A DNA stretch of 39,918 nt from contig JAICTR010000001.1 in assembly GCA_025936275.1 (NCBI GenBank), positions 1-39,918 of the forward strand, written 5' to 3'. The position numbers were made by a program, and so were the translations under genes. Under the pieces are notes generated by a model that ran no database searches, had not been told where the DNA came from, and saw only the letters and a program-made list of their open reading frames with translations. Source of the stretch: Burkholderiales bacterium. Lineage in GTDB: Bacteria > Pseudomonadota > Gammaproteobacteria > Burkholderiales > Usitatibacteraceae. Positions 23,677 to 32,380 of this stretch are shown in pieces. How positions within the stretch are numbered: the stretch's first letter is position 1; every line of letters begins with the position of its first letter.

Positions 23677-26483
23677 GGATTGGGCGGTGTCTCGCCGGGT
23701 TGCGTCTCGACGAGCTGCAGCGGGCCGGTGTCGGTGGGCGCGTTGCGGCGGCGACGTGGGCGCGTGCGGCGCGGCAAATCGTCTTCTTCCAGGGTGGATG
23801 CGGGCGGGACCTCGGCCTGCGTTTCCACGAGTTGCAACGGGGTTTGCACCGGCGCGGACCCGGATTCGCCGGCACGGTTGCGACGCTGCCGGCGGTGATG
23901 CGGCGCGGTCTCCTGGTTGTCCTCGTGCTCGCTCACCGCATGGAATTCCACGTGCGGAAGCACCGGTGCACGCGGCGGCTCGGCCGCAGCCGCGGACGCC
24001 CGGACCGGTTCCTCGCGCTGCATGGCTTCCTCGCGGCGCGGCTCTTCACGGCGCGTTTCTTCGCGATGCGATTCTTCACGACGCGGCTCTTCGTCGCGAG
24101 CGTGCTCGCGGGGCATCGCGTCTTGCGGATGCGAAGCCTCCGAGGCGAGGGTGGTCGCTTCGTTCTGCTGCGACGCGACGCCCTCGCGCGGCGGACGATC
24201 GCCGCGTTCCCCGCTACGGCCGCGTCCACGACGACGGCGGCGACCCGCGCTCGTTCCTTCGCCCGCATCCGCGGCGGCCGGCGCGCCAATGGCGGGCGCG
24301 CCTTCGTTGCGCACCGTCGATTCACCGTTCTCGGCGCGCGGCGCTTCGCCGCGCGGCGCGCGCGGCCCCTGCCGTGGCTCGCGCGGTTCCCTCGGCTCCC
24401 GTTGCTCGCGCGGCTCGCGGGCTTCGCGCGCTTCACGCTGCTCGCGCGGTTCACGCTGCTCGCGCGCTTCACGCGGCTCCCGCTGCTCACGCGGCTCGCG
24501 TCCTTCGCGCTCCCCGCGCGGCTGGCCTTCGGGACGTCGCTCCTGGCGGCCTTCGCCGCGCCGCGCTTCACCGCGTCCCTCGCCGCGTCGCTCCTCGGTG
24601 CGCCGGCCTTCGCCGCGCCGTCCTCGTTCCCCGCGCTCGCCGCGGCCGCGCTCGTGGCCACGGCCGGGCTTCTTCTCTTCGAGTGCCGGCGTCGGAGCCG
24701 CTGCACGCGGCGCGGGTGCTTCGACGGGTTCGGCGGGCTTGCGCAGCCAACCGAACAGCATGTCGAGGATGCCGTGCTTCTCCTCGTGCGCGGCGCCGGC
24801 CGCGGCGGCGATCGGCGCTTGCGGCGCGGGCCGCGGCGAGACGATCGGCTGCTCGATCGCCATCGGCGCCGGCTGCGCGGGACGGATTCCCTTCACCAGC
24901 GGCTCGGGCCGCGCGGCGCGCACCTCGGGCGCCTTCGTCGGCATGCCTACCGCCTCCTCGTCGGGCACGGTGACCAGCTCGTAGCTCGGCGTCTGTGCGT
25001 CGAGCTGCGGCGAATCGTGGCGCAGCCGCTCGACGTGGTAGTTCGGCGTCTGCAGGCCCGGGTTCGGGATCAGCAGCACGTGCACCTTGAGGCGCGCCTC
25101 GATCGCGAAGATCTCCGAGCGCTTCTCGTTGAGGAGGTAGGTCGCGACGTCCACCGGAACCTGCGCGTGGATCGCGGCCGTGTTCTCCTTCATCGCCTCT
25201 TCCTGCAGGATGCGCAGCACGTGCAGCGCCGTGGAGGCGGTGTCGCGGATGTAGCCGGTGCCGTGGCAGCGCGGGCAGGGCGAATGGGTGGTCTCTTCGA
25301 GCGAGGGCTGCAGGCGCTGGCGCGAGAGCTCGAGGAGCCCGAAGCGCGAGATCTTGCCGATCTGCACGCGCGCGCGGTCGTGGCGCAGGGCGTCGCGCAG
25401 GCGGTTCTCCACCTCGCGCTGGTTCTTCGCGCTCTCCATGTCGATGAAATCGATCACGATGAGGCCGCCCAGGTCCCGCAGGCGCAGCTGCCGTGCGACT
25501 TCATCCGCCGCCTCGAGGTTGGTGTTGAACGCGGTCTGCTCGATGTCGTGGCCGCGCGTCGCGCGCGCGCTGTTCACGTCGATCGCGACCAGCGCCTCGG
25601 TGTGGTCGATCACGATCGCGCCGCCCGAAGGCAGCGTCACATCCCGGCGATAGGCGCTCTCGATCTGGTGCTCGATCTGGAAGCGCGAGAAGAGCGGGAT
25701 GTCGTCCTTGTACATCTTGACCTTGTTCACGTTGCCCGGCATCACCGTGCTCATGAACGAGTAGGCCTGGTCGTAGATCGCCTGGGTGTCGACGAGGATC
25801 TCGCCGATGTCGGGCTGGAAGAGGTCGCGGATGGCGCGCACCACGAGGCTCGACTCGAGGTAGATGAGGCAGGGGCCCTTCTCCTCCTCGGCGGCTTTTT
25901 CGATCGCGTTCCAGAGCTGCAGGAGGTAGTTGAGGTCCCACTGCAGCTCTTCCACGCTGCGCCCGATGCCGGCGGTGCGCGCGATGAGGCTCATGCCCTC
26001 GGGCACCTGCAGCTGGTCCATCACCTCGCGCAGCTCGTTCCGGTCCTCGCCCTCGATCCGTCGCGAGACGCCCCCGCCGCGCGGGTTGTTGGGCATGAGG
26101 ACCAGGTAGCGGCCGGCGAGCGAGATGTAGGTGGTCAACGCCGCGCCCTTGTTGCCGCGCTCGTCCTTGTCCACCTGGACGATCATCTCGTGTCCCACCT
26201 TGAGGTGGGTGGCCATCTTGGAGCGGCCGAATTCCCCGGCGTCGCCCACCATGTACTGCTTGGCGATCTCCTTGAAGGGGAGGAAGCCGTGGCGCTCGGC
26301 GCCGTAATCGACGAACACCGCCTCGAGCGAGGGCTCGACGCGCGTGATCACGCCTTTATAGATGTTGCTCTTGCGTTGTTCCTTGCCGGTGGTCTCGATG
26401 TCGAGGTCGACGAGCTTCTGGCCATCGACGATCGCAACCCGCAGCTCCTCGGCCTGGGTCGCATTGAAAAGCATGCGCTTCAT
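23673..26483 (-). CDS. rne: Ribonuclease E
   Basis: A 936-aa protein starting at ATG 26483 ('MKRMLFNATQAEELRVAIVD'). The S1 RNA-binding domain spans about residues 36-120. The catalytic DNase I-like region contains 'VAIDVNSARATRGHDIEQTA' (D302) and 'GLIVIDFIDM' (second Asp near 345), and the Zn-link motif 'CPRCHGTG' has C403 and C406. These positions match E. coli RNase E (D303, D346, C404, C407). The C-terminal ~430 residues are disordered, with two charged repeat tracts and two 'PLQLVETQ' copies near the end; by family this is the degradosome scaffold. The enzyme starts mRNA decay and matures rRNA and tRNA. It is divergent from rluC and followed by an overlapping isomerase gene. Confidence 0.95.
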   Translation of the reverse strand: MKRMLFNATQAEELRVAIVDGQKLVDLDIETTGKEQRKSNIYKGVITRVEPSLEAVFVDYGAERHGFLPFKEIAKQYMVGDAGEFGRSKMATHLKVGHEMIVQVDKDERGNKGAALTTYISLAGRYLVLMPNNPRGGGVSRRIEGEDRNELREVMDQLQVPEGMSLIARTAGIGRSVEELQWDLNYLLQLWNAIEKAAEEEKGPCLIYLESSLVVRAIRDLFQPDIGEILVDTQAIYDQAYSFMSTVMPGNVNKVKMYKDDIPLFSRFQIEHQIESAYRRDVTLPSGGAIVIDHTEALVAIDVNSARATRGHDIEQTAFNTNLEAADEVARQLRLRDLGGLIVIDFIDMESAKNQREVENRLRDALRHDRARVQIGKISRFGLLELSRQRLQPSLEETTHSPCPRCHGTGYIRDTASTALHVLRILQEEAMKENTAAIHAQVPVDVATYLLNEKRSEIFAIEARLKVHVLLIPNPGLQTPNYHVERLRHDSPQLDAQTPSYELVTVPDEEAVGMPTKAPEVRAARPEPLVKGIRPAQPAPMAIEQPIVSPRPAPQAPIAAAAGAAHEEKHGILDMLFGWLRKPAEPVEAPAPRAAAPTPALEEKKPGRGHERGRGERGERGRRGEGRRTEERRGEGRGEARRGEGRQERRPEGQPRGEREGREPREQREPREAREQREPREQREAREAREPREQREPREPREPRQGPRAPRGEAPRAENGESTVRNEGAPAIGAPAAADAGEGTSAGRRRRRGRGRSGERGDRPPREGVASQQNEATTLASEASHPQDAMPREHARDEEPRREESHREETRREEPRREEAMQREEPVRASAAAAEPPRAPVLPHVEFHAVSEHEDNQETAPHHRRQRRNRAGESGSAPVQTPLQLVETQAEVPPASTLEEDDLPRRTRPRRRRNAPTDTGPLQLVETQPGETPPNP
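24012..24095. repeat. rne: Glu/Arg-rich tandem coding repeat in rne
   Basis: On the minus strand, 12-nt units encode repeated REE(P/S/T)-(R/H) elements ('EEPRREESHREETRREEPRR'). The tract lies in the disordered C-terminal half of RNase E and is likely to vary in copy number between relatives. Confidence 0.6.
24370..24515. repeat. rne: Arg-Glu-Pro tandem coding repeat in rne
   Basis: On the minus strand, roughly 9-nt units (CCGCGCGAG-like) encode RE(P/Q/A) triplets ('REPREQREPREAREQREPRE'). Together with the neighbouring charged tract it forms a long mixed-charge region, a type known in RNase E scaffolds for RNA and partner binding. Confidence 0.65.
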
Positions 26484-26850
26484 GTTGGCATTCTCTCCCG
26501 CGCTCGAAACACGGAAGAGGGCCGGGAAGCCGCCGCGAGGCCCGCAAAGGGGCAAGCGTCGGCCCGGCCCGGGCGACGAGACTTCAGAAGTCGATTCTTG
26601 GTGGCGTCACGGGAGTCGTGAGCGGAGAAGGGACGATTTCTGGTGTTCTTCGTCTGGCTCCTGCGGGCACGGGGCGCGCAGGGGCGTGGAATGTGGTGCG
26701 TCGAGCGCGTGTGATTCGTTTACCATCGCTGCTTGGTCTCGCAGGCGAGCGACGTTGGCCTGCCCGGGCGCCGCATCGCGGACACCCTCCTTGCGAAGCC
26801 GACCTCCTGCGGCGCCTCGTAGGCTCCGGCTTGGAAATCAACTAGATAAC
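26484..26850 (-). other. rne leader and rne-rluC intergenic region
   Basis: A gene-free stretch between divergent rne and rluC. No convincing open frame or tRNA is seen. If the TATACT promoter below is used, the rne transcript would have a leader of about 360 nt. E. coli rne is known to have a 361-nt leader used for autoregulation, so the length is suggestive. The sequence immediately before the rne ATG has only a distant GGGAG. Confidence 0.45.
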
Positions 26851-26858
26851 AGTATATA
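26831..26858 (+). promoter_or_regulatory. Candidate rluC promoter
   Basis: Plus strand: TTGGAA (26831-26836), 16-nt spacer, TATATA (26853-26858), ending 5 nt before the rluC ATG. The expected transcription start falls at the ATG, so the rluC mRNA would be leaderless or nearly so. Confidence 0.4.
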
Positions 26859-26880
26859 CGCGGATGGCGACCGAAGGCAA
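26851..26880 (-). promoter_or_regulatory. Candidate rne promoter
   Basis: Minus strand: TTGCCT (26880-26875), 18-nt spacer, TATACT (26856-26851). This is a good sigma-70-type match in otherwise GC-rich DNA. It overlaps the rluC promoter candidate and the first codons of rluC. Confidence 0.45.
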
Positions 26881-27826
26881 AGCGGCGCACGGCGCCGCCC
26901 CGGCGGTGCGCTGGATCGACGTGGGCGAGGGAGAAGCCGGGCAGCGCATCGACAACTACCTCATCGCGCGCCTGAAGGGCGTTCCCAAGAGCCGCATCTA
27001 CCGCATCCTTCGCAGCGGCGAGGTGCGGCTGAACAGCCGCCGCGTCGCCGCTTCCGATCGCGTGGCCGCGGGCGATCGCATCCGCATCCCGCCGCTGCGC
27101 CTCGCCGAGCGCGAATCGACGATCCCCGCGCCGCACTTCCGCCTGCCGATCCTCTTCGAGGACGAGGCGCTCCTCGCGATCGACAAGCCCTCGGGCATCG
27201 CGGTCCATGGCGGCAGCGGCATCGCGCATGGCGTGATCGAGTCGCTGCGCTCGATGCGGCCCGACGCGCGCTTCCTCGAGCTCGTGCACCGGCTCGACCG
27301 CGAAACGTCCGGCGTGCTGCTGGTCGCGAAGAAGCGCGCCGCCCTCACCGCGCTGCACGAGATGATCCGCGAACGCGTGGTCGACAAGCGCTACCTCGTC
27401 GCGGTGCGCGGACGTTTCCGCAACGAGCGCCAGCGCGTGCGCCTCGCGCTCCTCGCAAGAGCGGCGGCCGAGGGAGGAAAGCGCGTCACCGTCTCCGAGA
27501 GCGGGCAGGCGGCCGAGACCGTCTTCCATCGCGTCTCGCGCGGAACCGAAGCGAGCCTTCTCGAAGCGGAGCTCCTCACCGGGCGCACGCACCAGATCCG
27601 CGTGCACCTCGCCCACCTCGGGCATCCGGTGCTGGGCGACGACCGCTACGGCGATTTCGAGCTCAACCGGCGGCTGCGCAAGGAAGGACTGAAGCGCATG
27701 TTCCTGCACGCCGCGTCGCTCGCCTTCGATCATCCGATCAGTGGAGAGCCGATGTCGCTGAGTGCGCCGCTTCCCGCCGAGCTCGCGCGCTTCCGCGATC
27801 GCTTCCTCGTCGAAGGCGCGCCATGA
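26864..27826 (+). CDS. rluC: 23S rRNA pseudouridine synthase RluC
   Basis: A 320-aa protein: an S4 RNA-binding domain (about residues 25-80, 'QRIDNYLIARLKGVPKSRIY') and a RluA-type pseudouridine synthase domain with motif 'HRLDRETSG' (catalytic D145) and 'LLTGRTHQIRVHLAHLGHPV'. RluC modifies U955, U2504 and U2580 of 23S rRNA in E. coli. Identity is supported by position divergent from rne. There is no ribosome-binding site before the ATG; a promoter-like TATATA ends 5 nt upstream. Its stop overlaps the next start (ATGA), beginning a tightly coupled four-gene unit. Confidence 0.93.
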   Translation: MATEGKAAHGAAPAVRWIDVGEGEAGQRIDNYLIARLKGVPKSRIYRILRSGEVRLNSRRVAASDRVAAGDRIRIPPLRLAERESTIPAPHFRLPILFEDEALLAIDKPSGIAVHGGSGIAHGVIESLRSMRPDARFLELVHRLDRETSGVLLVAKKRAALTALHEMIRERVVDKRYLVAVRGRFRNERQRVRLALLARAAAEGGKRVTVSESGQAAETVFHRVSRGTEASLLEAELLTGRTHQIRVHLAHLGHPVLGDDRYGDFELNRRLRKEGLKRMFLHAASLAFDHPISGEPMSLSAPLPAELARFRDRFLVEGAP

Positions 27827-28476
27827 GCGGCTACGACCTGGTCGTCTTCGATTGGGACGGCACGCTGATGGATTCGACGCGCGTGATCGCGACGAGCCTG
27901 CAGGCGGCCTGCCGCGACATCGGCGCGCCGGAGCCGAGCGAGGCGGACGCGCTCTTCGTGATCGGCCTCAACATGGCCGACACCTTCCGGCGCGTGGCGC
28001 CGCAGCTCGACGCGGAAGGGCAGCGGCTGCTCGCCGAGCGCTACCGCCATCATTTCCTCGCGCGCGAGCACGAGTCGCCGCTCTACGCCGGCGTCCCGGA
28101 GATGCTCTCCGAGCTGCATGCGCGCGGCCGGCGCCTGGCGGTCGCAACGGGCAAGGCGCGGCGCGGCCTCGAGCGCGCGCTCGACGCGACCGGTCTCAGG
28201 CCCTGGTTCGAGGCGACGCGCTGCGCCGACGAGGGCTTCGCCAAGCCCCATCCCGGCATGCTGCTCATGCTCCTCGAGATGACCGGCGTCGAGCCGCGCC
28301 GTGCGCTGATGGTGGGCGACACGACGCACGACCTGGAGCTCGCCGCCAATGCGGGCATCGACGCGGTCGCCGTGTCGTACGGCGCGCATCCGGAAGACCT
28401 GCTCGCGACGCGCCCGGCCCTCGCGCGTTGCGCGAACGTCGAAGGCCTTCGCCGGTGGCTCGCCGGGAACGCGTGA
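27823..28476 (+). CDS. HAD-IA hydrolase, phosphoglycolate-phosphatase-like
   Basis: A 217-aa HAD enzyme with motif I 'VVFDWDGTLMDST' (D10, D12), motif II 'VATGKARRGLE', the conserved Lys in 'FAKPHPGML' and motif 'MVGDTTHDLELAANAG'. It is related to but clearly different from the gph at 6460, with Trp in DWDGT, a feature of the paralogue commonly found beside rluC in Betaproteobacteria. The physiological substrate is not known. It overlaps rluC by 4 nt and the Rieske gene by 4 nt (GTGA). Confidence 0.88.
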   Translation: MSGYDLVVFDWDGTLMDSTRVIATSLQAACRDIGAPEPSEADALFVIGLNMADTFRRVAPQLDAEGQRLLAERYRHHFLAREHESPLYAGVPEMLSELHARGRRLAVATGKARRGLERALDATGLRPWFEATRCADEGFAKPHPGMLLMLLEMTGVEPRRALMVGDTTHDLELAANAGIDAVAVSYGAHPEDLLATRPALARCANVEGLRRWLAGNA

Positions 28477-28838
28477 TCTGCGAATCGGCGGCGCTCGCCG
28501 ACGGCGGGCCCGGCGTGCGCTTCGCGCTCGGCGAGGAGCCGGATTCACCCGTGGGCTTCGTCGTGCGCTACCGCGGCACGGTGCATGCGTACGTGAATCG
28601 CTGCCCCCACATGGGCACCGAGCTCGACTGGCAACCGGGTGAGTTCTACGACGTGGCTGGGCTATACTTGGTCTGCGCCACGCACGGTGCTTTGTTCCAG
28701 CCGGCCACCGGTTCGTGCGTGGCGGGCCCGTGCCGCGGCGCATCCCTCCAAAGACTCGGCGCGCGCGAGGAAGGTGGCCGGGTCTTGCTACTCAACGAAG
28801 AAGCGGCAGCGGCCGGGCCGACGGAAGATACGCCATGA
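28473..28838 (+). CDS. Rieske [2Fe-2S] ferredoxin-type protein
   Basis: A 121-aa single-domain Rieske protein. Cluster ligands are visible as C44-x-H46 ('RCPHMG') and C68-x2-H71 ('CATHGALF'), followed by 'GPCRGASLQRL'. No signal peptide, so it is cytoplasmic and likely an electron carrier for an unidentified partner. GTG at 28473 overlaps the HAD stop; GTG at 28455 would add six residues and is equally possible. It overlaps sppA by 4 nt. Its place between the HAD and sppA genes is a recurrent betaproteobacterial arrangement, with no clear functional link. Confidence 0.87.
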   Translation: MICESAALADGGPGVRFALGEEPDSPVGFVVRYRGTVHAYVNRCPHMGTELDWQPGEFYDVAGLYLVCATHGALFQPATGSCVAGPCRGASLQRLGAREEGGRVLLLNEEAAAAGPTEDTP

Positions 28839-29800
28839 CGGATCCCACGCCGCCCCAATGGGAGCGCGCGGTTCTCGAACGCGTCGCGCTGCGCGCCCTG
28901 GATGAGCAGCGACGCTCGCGCCAATGGGGCGCGCTGTTCAAGCTGCTCTGGTTCATCCTCGCCTTCACCATCGTCGCCGCGTGGCTCGGCTGGATCGGCC
29001 GCGGCGAGAAGGAAGCGTCGGTCACCGGAAGCCATACCGCGGTCGTGGACCTCGAAGGGGTGATCGCGCCGGAGGGCAAGGCTTCGGCCGAGCGCGTGAT
29101 CCGCGGGCTCGACCGCGCCTTCAAGGATTCGGGCACCCGCGGCGTGATCCTGCGCATCAACAGCCCCGGCGGAAGCCCGGTGCAGGCGGGCCACATCTAC
29201 GACGAGATGAAGAGGCTGCGCGCGAAGTATCCGTCGGTCCCGCTCTACGTCGTGGTCCAGGACCTGTGCGCGTCGGGGGGCTACTACGTCGCCGCCGCCG
29301 CCGACCGCATCTACGTCGACAAGGCGAGCCTCGTGGGCTCGATCGGCGTCATCATCAGCAGCTTCGGCTTCACCGGCGCCATGGACAAGCTCGGCATCGA
29401 GCGCCGCGCCTACACCGCGGGCGAGAACAAGGACTTCCTCGATCCGTTCGCGCCCGAGAACGCGACGCAACGCGAGTACGCGCAGAAGATGCTCGACGAG
29501 ATCCACCAGCAGTTCATCAAGGCGGTGCGCGACGGGCGCGGCAAGCGGCTCAAGGAGACGCCCGACATGTTCTCCGGGCTGGTCTGGACCGGCGCGAAGA
29601 GCGTCGAGCTCGGGCTCGCCGACGGCTTCGGCAGCACGCAATCGGTCGCGCGCGACGTGATCAAGGCCGAGAAGCTGGTCGACTACACCCCGGAGGACTC
29701 GGTGTTCGAGACGCTTTCGCGCCGCTTCGGCACGTCCTTCGGCGCCGCCCTCGGGCGCGCGGCGCTCGAATCGGCGTTCACCGCGCGCGGGCTGCGCTAG
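28835..29800 (+). CDS. sppA: Signal peptide peptidase SppA (S49 family)
   Basis: A 321-aa single-domain form (like B. subtilis SppA, half the size of E. coli SppA). One membrane segment near residues 35-55 ('LLWFILAFTIVAAWLGW') anchors it with the catalytic part outside. 'GVILRINSPGGSPVQ' forms the oxyanion region, S147 in 'CASGGYY' is the nucleophile and K199 in 'GENKDF' the general base, a 52-residue spacing typical of the family. It degrades leftover signal peptides in the membrane. It ends 3 nt before the PAS/GGDEF/EAL gene. Confidence 0.92.
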   Translation: MTDPTPPQWERAVLERVALRALDEQRRSRQWGALFKLLWFILAFTIVAAWLGWIGRGEKEASVTGSHTAVVDLEGVIAPEGKASAERVIRGLDRAFKDSGTRGVILRINSPGGSPVQAGHIYDEMKRLRAKYPSVPLYVVVQDLCASGGYYVAAAADRIYVDKASLVGSIGVIISSFGFTGAMDKLGIERRAYTAGENKDFLDPFAPENATQREYAQKMLDEIHQQFIKAVRDGRGKRLKETPDMFSGLVWTGAKSVELGLADGFGSTQSVARDVIKAEKLVDYTPEDSVFETLSRRFGTSFGAALGRAALESAFTARGLR

Positions 29801-29803
29801 CGC

Positions 29804-32311
29804 GTGGAAAGCCTCACCACCGAAGGCCGGAGCGCGGCGCTGCCGGAAACGAGCGAGGCCGAGCGCACCCTGCGCGCGAGCGACGGCTTCCTGCGCGCGA
29901 TCGTCGAGAGCTCCCCGATCGCGATCTTCACCACCGACCGCCAGGGTCTCGTGACGTTCTGGAACCCGGCCGCGGAGCGCACTTTCGGCTTCACGCGCGA
30001 GCAGGCGCTCGGCCATTTCGCGCCGTTCGTGCCGCCCGATCGCCATGCCGAGGCGCACGACCTGCGCGAGCGCATCCTCGGCGGCGAGGTGCTCGACGGC
30101 CTGCAGCTCGAGCGCGTGCGCGCCGACGGCAGCGCGATGGTGATCCGCGGCTCGGCCGCGCCGCTTCGCGACGGCGAGGAGCGCGTCGTGGGCATCCTCG
30201 TCGCCTGCGTCGACGTGACCGAGACGCGGCGCGCCGCCGAGGAGCTGGAGCGCCACCTGCATTTCACGCGCGCGTTGATCGACGCGATTCCCAATCCGGT
30301 CTACTACAAGGACCTCGCCGGCCGCTACCGCGTGCACAACCGCGCCTGGGCGGAGCTCTTCGGCGGCACCGAGAACTGGATCGGGCGCACCGTGTTCGAC
30401 ATGTACCCGCCGGAAATCGCCCGGGTGCACGACGAGCGCGACCGCACGCTCTTCGATCGCCCGGCGTCGACCACCTACGAGGTGCGCATGCCCACCGTCT
30501 CGGGCGAGACGCGGCAGATGCTCTACAACAAGGTGAGCTTCGTCGACCGCGAGGGCGAGGTCGCGGGGCTGATCGGCGTGGTGACCGACGTCACGCGCTA
30601 CAAGGAAACCGAGCGCGCGCTCGAAGCGAGCGAGGCGCGCTTCCGCGTGCTCACCGAGAGCTCGCTCGACCTCATCTCCGTGGTCGAGGCCGATGGGCGC
30701 GTGCGCTACCAGAGCGGGGCGCTGAGGAGCCTCCTCGGCTACGACCCGGCCGAGACCGTCGGCAAGAACGTGTTCGAGATGGTGCACCGCGACGATGCCG
30801 AGCATTTCCGCGCGGCGCTGCGCCGCATCATCGAGTCGCGCCAGTCCACCGCGCCGATCGAGCTGCGCCTGCGGCACCGCGACGGCAACTGGCGCACCTT
30901 CGAATCCCTCGGCACCAACTGCCTCGACAACCCGCACATCGGCGGCGTCGTCTTCAACTCGCGCGACGTCACCGACCGCAAGGTGATCCAGCAGCGCATC
31001 CAGCACCTCGCGTACCACGACAACCTCACGGGGCTGCCCAACCGCTCGCTGCTGCAGGATCGCCTGGCGCATGCCATCGCGCGCGCCGAGCGCTCGCATC
31101 GCAAGGTGGCGGTGCTCTTCATCGACCTCGACAACTTCAAGAACATCAACGACACGCTGGGCCACGACGTGGGAGACGAGCTGCTGCGCCAGGTGGCGCG
31201 CAGGCTTTCCGATTGCGTGCGCGTCGAGGACACCATCGCCCGCCAGGGCGGCGACGAGTTCATCGTGCTCCTCGACAGCCTCGAGGACAGCCGCGGGGCA
31301 TCGCTGGTCGCGCAGAAGGTGCTGAACGGGCTGCGGCTGCCGTTCTCGCTCGGCGCGACCGAGCAGCACGTGAGCGCGTCGGTCGGTATCTCGCTCTATC
31401 CGGAGGACGGACGCGACGCGCAGACGCTCATGAAGAACGCCGACACGGCGATGTTCCACGGCAAGAGCCTCGGCAAGAACACCTATCAGTTCTTCACCTC
31501 GCAGATGAACATCGCGGTGAAGCGCCGCATGACGCTCGAATCGGCCCTGCGCCGCGCGGTGGTGCAGAAGGACTTCGTGCTGCACTACCAGCCGCAGATC
31601 AACCTCGAGACCGGCGAGGTGATCGCGGTGGAGGCCCTGGTGCGCTGGAAGACCGAGGACAGCGGCACCGTGATGCCGGGCGACTTCATCCCGCTCGCCG
31701 AGGAGACCGGGCTCATCAACGAGATCGGGGAATGGGTGCTGCGCGAGGGCTGCCGGCAGGCGAAGGAGTGGCAGGACCAGGGGCTGCCGGCGCGGCGCAT
31801 GGCGGTGAACCTTTCCGCGCGCCAGTTCGCCGACCGCGGCTTCTTCGACATGGTGACGCGCGTGCTCGCGGATACGCGGCTCGACCCCTCGTGCCTGGAG
31901 CTCGAGATCACCGAGAGCCAGGTGATGCGCCAGACCGAGGGCGTGATGACGCTCCTGAATCGCCTCTCGAAGATGGGCGTGCACCTGGCGATCGACGACT
32001 TCGGCACCGGCTACTCGAGCCTCTCCTACCTCAAGCGCCTGCCGATCCAGAAGCTGAAGATCGACCAGTCCTTCATCCGCGACATCACCGTCGATCCCAA
32101 CGACACGGCGATCGTGGTGGCGATCATCAACATGGCGAGGAGCCTCGACCTGGAGACGATCGCCGAGGGCGTGGAGACGGCGGGCCAGCTCGCGCTGCTG
32201 CGCTCGAAGGGCTGCCGCCTGGGGCAAGGCTTCTACTTCTCCGCGCCGGTGCGGGGCGAGGCGCTGTATCCGCTTCTGCGCACCAACAACTTGTACACAA
32301 CCGCGGAGTAG
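29804..32311 (+). CDS. PAS-PAS-PAS-GGDEF-EAL cyclic-di-GMP enzyme
   Basis: An 835-aa cytoplasmic protein. Three PAS domains are at about residues 27-145, 155-270 and 280-395 (each ending in a 'DVT' motif, for example 'VVTDVTRYKETE'). A GGDEF domain has intact 'RQGGDEF' (about 483), and an EAL domain has intact 'VEALVRW' (about 610), 'DDFGTGYSS' and 'EGVET'. Both active-site motifs are present, so it could make or break c-di-GMP, with EAL activity often dominant in such fusions. There is no transmembrane segment, so it senses an internal signal. GTG start 3 nt after sppA without a clear ribosome-binding site suggests translation coupling. Nothing nearby indicates its output. Confidence 0.9.
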   Translation: MESLTTEGRSAALPETSEAERTLRASDGFLRAIVESSPIAIFTTDRQGLVTFWNPAAERTFGFTREQALGHFAPFVPPDRHAEAHDLRERILGGEVLDGLQLERVRADGSAMVIRGSAAPLRDGEERVVGILVACVDVTETRRAAEELERHLHFTRALIDAIPNPVYYKDLAGRYRVHNRAWAELFGGTENWIGRTVFDMYPPEIARVHDERDRTLFDRPASTTYEVRMPTVSGETRQMLYNKVSFVDREGEVAGLIGVVTDVTRYKETERALEASEARFRVLTESSLDLISVVEADGRVRYQSGALRSLLGYDPAETVGKNVFEMVHRDDAEHFRAALRRIIESRQSTAPIELRLRHRDGNWRTFESLGTNCLDNPHIGGVVFNSRDVTDRKVIQQRIQHLAYHDNLTGLPNRSLLQDRLAHAIARAERSHRKVAVLFIDLDNFKNINDTLGHDVGDELLRQVARRLSDCVRVEDTIARQGGDEFIVLLDSLEDSRGASLVAQKVLNGLRLPFSLGATEQHVSASVGISLYPEDGRDAQTLMKNADTAMFHGKSLGKNTYQFFTSQMNIAVKRRMTLESALRRAVVQKDFVLHYQPQINLETGEVIAVEALVRWKTEDSGTVMPGDFIPLAEETGLINEIGEWVLREGCRQAKEWQDQGLPARRMAVNLSARQFADRGFFDMVTRVLADTRLDPSCLELEITESQVMRQTEGVMTLLNRLSKMGVHLAIDDFGTGYSSLSYLKRLPIQKLKIDQSFIRDITVDPNDTAIVVAIINMARSLDLETIAEGVETAGQLALLRSKGCRLGQGFYFSAPVRGEALYPLLRTNNLYTTAE

Positions 32312-32324
32312 GCGAAGCGGGAAC

Positions 32325-32359
32325 GATGTTGGAGCGGACGCTTCGCGCCGCTCAACATC
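32325..32359. terminator. Long bulged hairpin between convergent genes
   Basis: GATGTTG-G-AGCGG pairs with CCGCTCAACATC (12 bp, one bulged G); the loop region itself can form CGC/GCG. It lies exactly in the 69-nt gap between the convergent c-di-GMP and RsmI-like genes, as expected for a bidirectional terminator, but no T-run follows. Confidence 0.45.
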
Positions 32360-32380
32360 ACCGGGCAGAACCTTACCTGG

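Noticed and set aside
24370..24515. Possible CRISPR-like or noncoding tandem array
   Set aside because: Units are 9 nt, in frame, and encode RE-P/Q/A repeats of RNase E with no spacers.
23700..26621. A ~970-codon plus-strand frame opposite rne
   Set aside because: The minus strand encodes RNase E with its catalytic and zinc-link residues; the plus frame has no recognisable family.
28646..32227. A ~1,190-codon minus-strand frame across Rieske, sppA and the c-di-GMP gene
   Set aside because: It crosses three well-identified plus-strand genes and has no domain; an antisense shadow.
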